Source: Hydnum rufescens UP504
Taxonomy: Eukaryota > Basidiomycota > Agaricomycetes > Cantharellales > Hydnaceae
Reading direction: 5' to 3'
NCBI GenBank assembly: GCA_014904985.1
Contig: MU129119.1
Location: forward strand, 1-64,000
DNA: 64,000 nt
Within the stretch, counting starts at the first letter, position 1; each line of letters opens with the position of its first letter. Of this stretch, positions 54,623-64,000 are shown one piece after another. The notes under the pieces were generated by a model. That model did no database searches. It saw only the letters and a list, made by a program, of their open reading frames with translations, and was not told where the DNA came from. Position numbers and translations under genes: made by a program.

Positions 54623-57007
54623 AATCAGATGAGTCATGCAGGGTTTCTGAAAGGTGCCCCCTGAGGATCATTGTACCCTAGTATCCAAGGACCCATTAGT
54701 AGAGAGAATAACAGTACCTCAAACAAGGAGAAGAGTATAAAAGGGAATAAGAGAATCAGAGTGTGGTCAGTCTTGCTTAGTCATGTGAAGTATAGTGGAC
54801 AGCTGTAGAATCCTCAGAGTAGGAGTTGCTAGACATCCATTCTTGAAGTCATGTGTTCAAATCTTGAGTCTTGCAGTTGTGTCTTGGAGTGTCTTGGAAG
54901 TGTCTTGAAGTCTTGCTGTGAAAGTCTGGAATCAAAACCAACAACAAACTAGTATGAAATAACAGATGAGTGGCACATAACCCATCAAAACTGATCTGTC
55001 CTCATCTCAGAACAATCTAACAAACATTTCATAACATTTCAACCAATCAAACACATGAAGCCCATTGGTCTCTTCCACACTGGACTTAGCCAGACCTATC
55101 CATGTTTATGTTTGTGTGGTGCCCTTGTCACAGCATGGCCCTGATGATAATCCAGAGCATGAGTGGTACAAGGCCTTTGATTCTGACCTGCAGATTGGTT
55201 GCATAATCAAATAGGGGCTATTTGCAGCACTCTCAATGAGTATTTTTCAATTTTCTTTGTCATTTCTCATCCAATTCCATCATGGTGAGCCTAGGAAGGT
55301 ATTGAAAATTCCTATCCAATTGCACTAAGGGAATTGTGAATGATGAAGAACTTGGTGTTGTACATATGAATCCCCTCATGTCTCAGGAGAACATCATTCC
55401 CCTTCCAATTTTCAAATATTGAATATTGTCTGGTAGTCTTATATCTGACAGAGAGGACATTGAGAACAACTCATTCCACCATTCCTCAAGGTAATCTGTC
55501 CAAGGGGGAGGGAGGTGTAGGGGTTTCTTCTATATGGAGTGTGAGAAACCAAGGGCAAGTTTGAGTTTGGAGCTCAGAACCTAGCCTTAATACAACAAGG
55601 GAGACAGGTACTTCCTTCTAGACTTAGTTATAAATCCTACTGGCTTGTAATACAGCACAAGGATAGACTAGCTACTTGCACTGGCAAATTTGGGGTTGAG
55701 ACAAGTGGTCTCAGGGTTACTCAGGGGAGTAAGATTCAGAAGAGAGCATTATACTGTCTTCAAGCAGTGCTGAACTATACAAGAGAGGAGCTTCCAGTCC
55801 TCAAGATGGTTAGTATACATTGGTCTATGTCAGAAAGCTGTAGGACTTGATGGTCCTTAGATTTCAAGGTATGAGTCAGATGTCTCAGAGTTCACTCCTC
55901 TTGTGCCAGCTGGTCATTGCCAAGCTGAGTCCACAGAGATCTTACAAGGTCTAGTCAGTGACCAGGGAACACCTTCACACAACTTCACAAAGCTCTGTCT
56001 GGCTTGTAGTGGTAAGGGGGAAAGAGTTGTTATTCCTTGGAGCTGTAATTACATGTTTTTATATAATGACCTGGAAATCTAAGTGACACCTTATTTCCAA
56101 CTCTATTTTTAAGAGGGTTCCAGACTGGCCTAGATTTGCCTATTATGGAAGGCCCCAGGGAGTTCACAGACCCATCTGGATTCCATGAATTTCCAATGGA
56201 TATATACAGTCAGTCCCATATGGTCTGGATGCCATTAGTGACTCAAGTGACTCATAGCCTTTTAGTCACTGTTGTCCATCTGTGGCTAAGTCAGATGTAC
56301 TCCTGCTAAGGCCACAGTAAGGGACTGAAGGTCCAAAGAGTAGGGATTTTGGGTTTTTATAGGCTTAATTTTCTACCCTTCTACAGGAGGGAATGCCATT
56401 TTATGCCTTACTTCCTTGTTTTGATTTGCAGATTGAATATCTCTGTCAGTTTTGAAGCTTTTGACTTTGCTTTTTTCTCTGTGCACTTCCATTACCCCCT
56501 GTTTCTGCAAAATATTTCACCTCATTTCTAGGTTGTATATTAAGTCAACTGTGCTGAAAATTCCATTGTCTTCCCCCTCTCCCAGTCTGAAGAACTGAAG
56601 TATTGCTGCTGGTTCAAGGGTGATTTCCACACTAAAACTGTTGCTAAAGCCTCACTAGGCATTTCCCCTATTCTTTTATTGCTTGAGCAACACTTGCTTA
56701 CAGCAATTCACAATTTGTGGGAAAGACCTTTGCCCATCCAAACCTCATCCTCTCAAATTGATTCTGTGGTCCCCTCCTTTTGTCCTTTATCTAATAGAGT
56801 TGCCTGTGGCAGAGATTTCTTTGATTCTCCTTGCTTACACCATACCATGGCTAACCCATGACCATAACCTGTACCTGTACTTGTGCCTGTGCCCTTACCT
56901 ATGGATGCCTAGGTTCAGGGTTAAACCTTGAGACCCAGGTCTGGTTCCAATGGGTCAGGTTCAGGTTTTGCCCTGGCCCTGAATCCAAAACCTGGTCTGA
57001 ACCCAGA
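54623..57007 (+). repeat. 2.38-kb duplicated segment, copy 1 (contains LTR-like sequence)
   Basis: Nearly identical to 61622-64000. It contains GTATAAAAGG (54735), GAGTTGCTAGACATCC (54824) and, at the end, CTCCTTGCTTACA (56828-56840). These recall the promoter and right-end features of the LTR families at 25491 and 27109. The homology runs on about 160 bp past that CTTACA, so the duplicate is not simply a pair of LTRs. Confidence 0.8.
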
Positions 57008-60000
57008 TATAAATCTGAACCTGAATGGTAGGGTGCAGCTTCTGGTTTATGTACTTTCACCCCTTGTTCATATCATCATCATCATCATCATCATCATTCC
57101 ATACATTCAATTCTGGAAGTAAACCTAGCAATTTGCACACAGCCCTGTAATTTCAGAGTCAACAGTCACATGACCCTGGAATCTAATGTGCTAATGTGGT
57201 AATTTGTGCAGGTTATAGGTCACATGACTCTGGGATCAAATCTGGATATTTGTACAGACTAGGTCACATGTCCTAATTCAGGTAGCTAATGCCATCCCCT
57301 GAATATGTGTAAACAGAAAATTGATGTGGAGGCGGGGTATGAATGAGATGTGGATGGAAAATGGGATGCAAAGGAAGTGGTCAAGGCAGAGAGTCAAGCA
57401 GAGGGTCCAGATACTCTGTAGTACTTACTAAAATGTTCTGCTTCTCCTGTATGTCAGGTTTCAGGTTTAAGCCTGAACCTGACCTGAATGGAACCAAACC
57501 TAGGCATCCTACCCATACCTGCAACCTAACCATAACCATACTATACCCATACCCAGAATCCATAATCTGTGCACTGTGATGCTGTTGTATCCCATTTTCA
57601 CCCATCAGGTTCACACCCTCCAATTCATTCATTGCTGCCTGGGTATCCCTTAGGTAACCCCCCCCCACTCCTTTTTTTCATTCACTGCTGATGGAATTTT
57701 CTCTGTTCTGATGGAGATCTGATCTCTGTGTTGGGATTGGATCAATCTTGCCTTGACTACATAATCCATATGAATGTATAGCTTTGGGGTTCCCCAAAAT
57801 TCCAAAAGGGTTTTTCTCTCCTGCCAACATGGTTCTCAATGCAATGTGCTAGAAGATCATGCATTCTTAGCCTCTTTGGATCTTGTTCTTGGATGAGGAT
57901 TACCTCAGACTCCTACCAGTTGTTGATTAAGTAACTAATTCTCTGAAGAATAGCCAAGGAGTCAAAACAGGCTTAACTTAATCAATGACTGGCAAACTTT
58001 GTATTGTGGTTTGTTTCCTCATTTATACCATCCTCTATGAGCTCTGGAATTATGTAGTCAACAAAGCATTGGCTGAAATGACATATGACACATACATGGT
58101 TGCCACAGTCAGGTTTGCCAATTTGTGCAAAACCTAAAACCTGACCAGGTCCCAAAATCACCCATGGGGGCAAAAACCTGAACCTGACCTGAGGTTCAGT
58201 TCCATTCAGGTCAGGTTCAGGTTTAAACTGTGTTTAAGCCTGAAACCTGAGGTATGGGAGAAGCCAACATTTTCAGGGGGTACTACAGAATATCTAGACC
58301 CTCTGCTCAAGGCTCTGCCTCTGCCACCTCCTTTTATATCCTGCTTTAAGATCCACATCTCCTTCCTGGCCCCTTCCACTTCATTTACTGCTCAACACAT
58401 CTTCTGGAGATGGTACTTAGTCACTGCATTCTGTCATGTGACTTGTGACCTGCACCCAATTACCTCATTTGATGCTGAGTCATGTGACTTCTGACTCCAG
58501 AACTATAGTCACATCTGTAAATTGCCAGATTTGGTGCCAGAATAATGGTCAATTTACATGGAATGGAACCTACATCCTACCTTTCAGGTTCCATTTTTAA
58601 ACCTGGTTTGAGACCAGTTTTTGGCCTTAGGGCAAGGGCAAAACTGAAACTGACCTGAAGAGATGAAATGAAACCTGACCCCAATGGAACCTGACCTGGG
58701 TCAGGTCAGGTTTAAAACTCAGGTTTCCAAACAGTTTAAACCTGAACTGCAGTTTATCCATAAACCCATAATAGAGAATGCCATCCTTTCCCCCCTCACT
58801 GAGACCCCAGATATCACATGTTTTAATGTTGGCAAACCCAGAAATGATGAGAACACCCATGAAGGGTATTTTTTTCCTGACCTAAGGAACAAATCTTCAT
58901 GTCTTATGAGCATGCTCTTGTTATTTTAATCTTTTAAGTTGATAATTCCATGCTTGAGGTATGATTCTAGAGGTCTTGACATAAATCTTGGGCCAAACAA
59001 GCCATAATATAAATTTGCCAGTTGTACAGTGGAATCCACATGAGGGGTGATATGTGGAGTTCCAAGGTGTCAAACTATGAACAATAGATATGGTACATGG
59101 GGAATGAAAAAGAAAACACCTGGATCTGAGGTGTCAAACTGGGGACATCCTTGATACCTCTCAAGGTAATATAAGGGTCATCGTTGATTAATCTCCTTGG
59201 GATTGCTATAACTGCACTAGCCAAAATAGGGAATAGGGAAAATAACAAATGATGTGAAGCAGGAGATGGAAGATCAAATTGAATAATGTCAAATCTCACA
59301 GTTGTTATGATTAAGTTAAGCCATTTTAAACTCTTTGCTATTCTTCAGAAGAAATTGGGTTACTTAAATCAATGACTTGATAGGAGTCTGGATTAACCCT
59401 ATCATACCAACACATGCTATTTGACTTAGACACTGAAAATTCCCAATTTCAGCCCACACACTACTATGCCTTTGGCTGTAATGGTGCCAAAAGTTAACAA
59501 ACCCTGGAAAAACTTGAGTTTTAAACTGAAACCTGACCCATGGGTCAAGCGAAAAAAAATATAGAGATAAATATATGCCCTCATGGGGATTTCCAGGTTT
59601 TATAGGAAGGCCAAATTTCAGGTTCAGGAAATTCAAACCTAACAAAATCTACGATTTCTTCACAGAAGATGGAACACAAGATGCCAAAAATCAATGAATC
59701 ATAAAGAGCAACCAAGTGTTCACCAAATGTTTTTTAAGCCAGACTATAAATAAGCCAATAAATAACACTTAATGCAAGAGATAGAATGAATAATGATAGG
59801 CATATAGCTAAATACCACAGTAATACATTTCCAACCCAAAAACATGACCTTATAAAAATAAATTCTTGTAATTATAGGTACAACATCAGTACTCACAGGT
59901 CGAATTTATCCCTCCCATTCTTTGGAGGGGTTTCATATTTTCAAGGTTCAAACCTGGTTTAAACCAGAAACCTACTTGCAGGTAAGGATTCCAGGTTTGC

Positions 60001-61577
60001 CCAAATGGGGGGAACATTGACCTCGAACCCTGACTTTGGGCAACCATAACTTGGCTGAGAGAAAGGTTTTGGAAGGTCACAAGGTGGGGCCCCAGTTTGG
60101 GGCCCAAAGTGTATGCAGAAAATATGAAAAGAGGGTTAAAGGACTCATTTCTGGGGACTTGGTTTGGGTGCAATGGGGCCCCATGTGGTAAATAATCTAC
60201 AGTGAAAATCACACAGAGGGTGGATATCCAGAAGTTCTGAGTTGTCCAAAACTAAGCGAATATGCCAGATACAATGAAGGAAAGCAAAAGGGAATTACCT
60301 AGGAGTTCCAAGGTGTGTCCAAACTGAGGGAGACTCTGGGATCTCTGAGGTGTATAAAGGCATTTAGGGAGATTAAATCCTTCAGATGCCATGAATCAGC
60401 TAGCCAAATAAGGAATAGGGGGTAATAAAAATTGGCAAAAACAAGAGAGGGAGATATCCAAAATGGAATACCCACTGTTGAAATTTATTCATGCTCATTT
60501 TCTGATATTTAAATATCAATTCCCATTTATCTCATGCCTAGCTAGGGATCAAATAGTGCCAGGATTTGATACTATACCATAAGGTAAGAAATATGGTTCC
60601 CAAGCATGCTTCCCAGCATGATTGTCTCTTATCTACATAAAGCAGCTTCATGATAGCTAGTCACCACCAGGACACACAATGTTTCTTTCTTACACTGCTG
60701 TTTCAAAGTGTGACCTGGAATACATGGATACTTCCCTGTCTACAACCTGGTCCCTGAAATCTCTCCAAATCCCCAAAGGGGCTGGAAGCCAATTTCTCTC
60801 CATCAATTAAACTTCCCATGGGACTACCTGTCACCCTATTGTTACAGGCTACAGGGTACAAGGCCAATTGTAATTCCCTTTGTTAGGCTTGGCAGCCATT
60901 CAACTACAATCTTGGATACTCCTGGATTAACAGCCAGGCTTAAGCCGGATAACTTACTCCACCCTCTCTCTCTTCCTTCCTTTGCCCCAGATTTGGCAGA
61001 TTAGGTAAGATTTAGTTTTGATTCATTTGTATTTATATTTCTTCAGTGCCCAATTGCAAGCCATGGCCCAGACCAGTAGTTCCCTTTCCAACATGTTGAT
61101 TTTTTAAGTGACTATTGTTTTAACCAGCAACAGCCACCCCACCATTAGTTTCCTGAGGGCCCTCAGAAACCTGATGAAACCTGGTGCAAGGAGCAAAGGA
61201 ACACAGAGTGCCAGCCTGAAGTGATGGGGAAAGCGTGTCCTAAGAACCTCACCTCATCCATCACACAAGTCCTGCATTTGAAAATTGGGTTTAAAATTTT
61301 TTGGGAAATGATGAGGATAGATTAATGTGAAATTTCCACTGATTTCTAATTGAATTGGTGAGGGAAGAACTTTGGATCCCCAAAGTGATTGAAAGGTTGT
61401 GTTTAGAAACCTTCCCTGTCCATTAAAGATACTATGCATGGGAAATTGAGCTGAAATCTTTTAAGAGAGATGAAACAATAGAACTGGAAAGTTTTCACAA
61501 ACTTTTCAGCAAATTGAAACTGTGAAAGATGGCAACATATTAAAATACCCTTGAAGTGCATGGAAGGCTTGGTTAAC
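57008..61577. other. CpG-poor non-coding region with AACCTGA/TCAGGTT clusters
   Basis: No coding trace. Clusters of TCAGGTTCAGGTTTAAACCTG-like motifs in both orientations lie at 57455-57500, 58110-58250, 58580-58750, 59520-59640 and 59935-59980 (and 56930-57010 just to the left). An ATC microsatellite is at 57073-57097. Confidence 0.45.
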
Positions 61578-61602
61578 NNNNNNNNNNNNNNNNNNNNNNN
61601 NN
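61578..61602. other. Assembly gap (25 N)
   Basis: Run of N. Sequence right of it resembles low-quality contig-end sequence for about 18 bases and then matches 54623 onward. Confidence 0.99.
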
Positions 61603-61621
61603 GAGAAGATAATGTGGTTTA

Positions 61622-64000
61622 AATCAGATGAGTCATGCAGGGTTTCTGAAAGGCTGCCCCCTGAGGATCATTGTACCCTAGTATCCAAGGACCCATTAGT
61701 AGAGAGAATAACAGTACCTCAAACAAGGAGAAGAGTATAAAAGGGAATAAGAGAATCAGAGTGTGGTCAGTCTTGCTTAGTCATGTGAAGTAAGTGGACA
61801 GCTGTAGAATCCTCAGAGTAGAGTTGCTAGACATCCATCTCTGAAGTCATGTGTTCAAAATCTTGAGTCTTGCAGTTGTGTCTTGGGATGTCTTGGAAGT
61901 GTCTTGAAGTCTTCTGTGAAAGTCTGGAATCAAAACAACAACAAAACTAGTATGAAATAACAGATGAGTGGCACATAACCCATCAAAACTGATCTGTCCT
62001 CATCTCAGAACAATCTAAAAACATTTCATAACATTTCACCAATCAAACACATGAAGCCCATTGGTCTCTTCTACACTGGACTTAGCCAGACCTATCCATG
62101 TTTATGTTTGTGTGGTGCCCTTGTCACAGCATGGCCCTGATGATAATCCAGAGCATGAGTGGTACAAGGCCTTTGATTCTGACCTGCAGATTGGTTGCAT
62201 AATCAAATAGGGCCTATTTGCAGCACTCTCAATGAGTATTTTTCAATTTTCTTTGTCATTTCTCATCCAATTCCATCATGGTGAGCCTAGGAAGGTATTG
62301 AAAATTCCTATCCAATTGCACTAAGGGAATTGTGAATGATGAAGAACTTGGTGTTGTACATATGAATCCCCTCATGTCTCAGGAGAACATCATTCCCCTT
62401 CCAATTTTCAAATATTGAATATTGTCTGGTAGTCTTATATCTGACAGAGAGGACATTGAGAACAACTCATTCCACCATTCCTCAAGGTAATCTGTCCAAG
62501 GGGGAGGGAGGTGTAGGGTTTCTTCTATATGGAGTGTGAGAAACCAAGGGCAAGTTTGAGTTTGGAGCTCAGAACCTAGCCTTAATACAACAAGGGAGAC
62601 AGGTACTTCCTTCTAGACTTAGTTATAAATCCTACTGGCTTGTAATACAGCACAAGGATAGACTAGCTACTTGCACTGGCAAATTTGGGGTTGAGACAAG
62701 TGGTCTCAGGGTTACTCAGGGGAGTAAGATTCAGAAGAGAGCATTATACTGTCTTCAAGCAGTGCTGAACTATACAAGAGAGGAGCTTCCAGTCCTCAAG
62801 ATGGTTAGTATACATTGGTCTATGTCAGAAAGCTGTAGGACTTGATGGTCCTTAGATTTCAAGGTATGAGTCAGATGTCTCAGAGTTCACTCCTCTTGTG
62901 CCAGCTGGTCATTGCAAGCTGAGTCCACAGAGATCTTACAAGGTCTAGTCAGTGACCAGGGAACACCTTCACACAACTTCACAAAGCTCTGTCTGGCTTG
63001 TAGTGGTAAGGGGGAAAGAGTTGTTATTCCTTGGAGCTGTAATTACATGTTTTTATATAATGACCTGGAAATCTAAGTGACACCTTATTTCCAACTCTAT
63101 TTTTAAGAGGGTTCCAGACTGGCCTAGATTTGCCTATTATGGAAGGCCCAGGGAGTTCACAGACCCATCTGGATTCCATGAATTTCCAATGGATATATAC
63201 AGTCAGTCCCATATGGTCTGGATGCCATTAGTGACTCAAGTGACTCATAGCCTTTTAGTCACTGTTGTCCATCTGTGGCTAAGTCAGATGTACTCCTGCT
63301 AAGGCCACAGTAAGGGACTGAAGGTCCAAAGAGTAGGGATTTTGGGTTTTTATAGGCTTAATTTTCTACCCTTCTACAGGAGGGAATGCCATTTTATGCC
63401 TTACTTCCTTGTTTTGATTTGCAGATTGAATATCTCTGTCAGTTTTGAAGCTTTTGACTTTGCTTTTTTCTCTGTGCACTTCCATTACCCCCCTGTTTCT
63501 GCAAAATATTTCACCTCATTTCTAGGTTGTATATTAAGTCAACTGTGCTGAAAATTCCATTGTCTTCCCCCTCTCCCAGTCTGAAGAACTGAAGTATTGC
63601 TGCTGGTTCAAGGGTGATTTCCACACTAAAACTGTTGCTAAAGCCTCACTAGGCATTTCCCCTATTCTTTTATTGCTTGAGCAACACTTGCTTACAGCAA
63701 TTCACAATTTGTGGGAAAGACCTTTGCCCATCCAAACCTCATCCTCTCAAATTGATTCTGTGGTCCCCTCCTTTGTCCTTTATCTAATAGAGTTGCCTGT
63801 GGCAGAGATTTCTTTGATTCTCCTTGCTTACACCATACCATGGCTAACCCATGACCATAACCTGTACCTGTACTTGTGCCTGTGCCCTTACCTATGGATG
63901 CCTAGGTTCAGGGTTAAACCTTGAGACCCAGGTCTGGTTCCAATGGGTCAGGTTCAGGTTTTGCCCTGGCCCTGAATCCAAAACCTGGTCTGAACCCAGA
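61622..64000 (+). repeat. 2.38-kb duplicated segment, copy 2
   Basis: Offset from copy 1 changes from 6999 to 6993 along its length. The differences I see are mostly single-base indels, often in homopolymers (ccccaggg versus cccaggg, tgccaagctg versus tgcaagctg). The copy is still matching at the window edge. Confidence 0.85.

Noticed and set aside
54623..64000. A complete LTR retrotransposon with two 2.4-kb LTRs
   Set aside because: Homology continues past the CTTACA end in both copies and the 4.6 kb between has no gag or pol trace.

Overview
The window looks like a repeat-dense chromosome segment of a basidiomycete fungus, probably Agaricomycetes. The reasons are short GT-AG introns (47-54 bp where I can resolve them), decayed copies of fungal CNOT1, AP-3 delta and HNH_2-type genes, and fungal TE families (Tad/I-like LINE, hAT, PIF/Harbinger, copia and gypsy-type LTRs, DDE_3 transposase). 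I see no clearly intact host gene; nearly every coding trace carries stops or frameshifts. The genus cannot be named. There is one assembly gap (25 N at 61578-61602). Base composition is two-phased: about 1-1360, 4840-21100 and 36890-38280 keep CpG dinucleotides, while most of the rest has almost none. Paired copies show that the loss is CpG to TpG/CpA change.

Layout. 1-890: end of an Ala/Glu-rich coiled-coil gene, cut by a copia element (890) that is cut in turn by another LTR (1358). 2126-3850: palindromic 130-bp satellite with an inverted block. 4180-7990: LINE split by a hAT MITE (4333-4829) and a solo LTR (5410-6068). 8190-11100: HNH_2-like gene (+) and CNOT1 fragment (-). 11350-23930: mosaic of duplicated fragments. 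It holds the coiled-coil gene twice, FunK1-like pieces, an AP-3 delta piece and an uncharacterised gene, and its right end repeats in inverted orientation. 25491-28490: LTRs.

30873-47929 is a nested transposon. A roughly 3.3-kb hAT, with an 8-bp target duplication decayed by CpG mutation, is split by a 13.8-kb TIR element (33546-47337, 7-bp duplication TACCTTC). That element carries the most unusual content here: a non-coding array of at least twelve exon-intron units. Each exon ends in an ACACCCAC/GTGGGTGT hairpin just before a 5' splice site. Each intron is about 100 bp and holds an AAAAAGAGCAGC/GCTGCTCTTTTT hairpin, a CTAAC branch point and a YAG acceptor. Units run on the minus strand left of a 320-bp-arm palindrome (centre 43282) and on the plus strand right of it. 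Gypsy-type LTRs and a PIF/Harbinger copy later inserted into the same element.

48922-51397 is a CpG-decayed second copy of the AP-3 delta and uncharacterised-gene segment. It is followed by FunK1-like and DDE_3 transposase remnants, a C-run/G-quadruplex array, and two nearly identical 2.38-kb segments 7.0 kb apart on either side of the gap. The genes do not form a working pathway; the window records successive insertion, fragment duplication and methylation-type decay.
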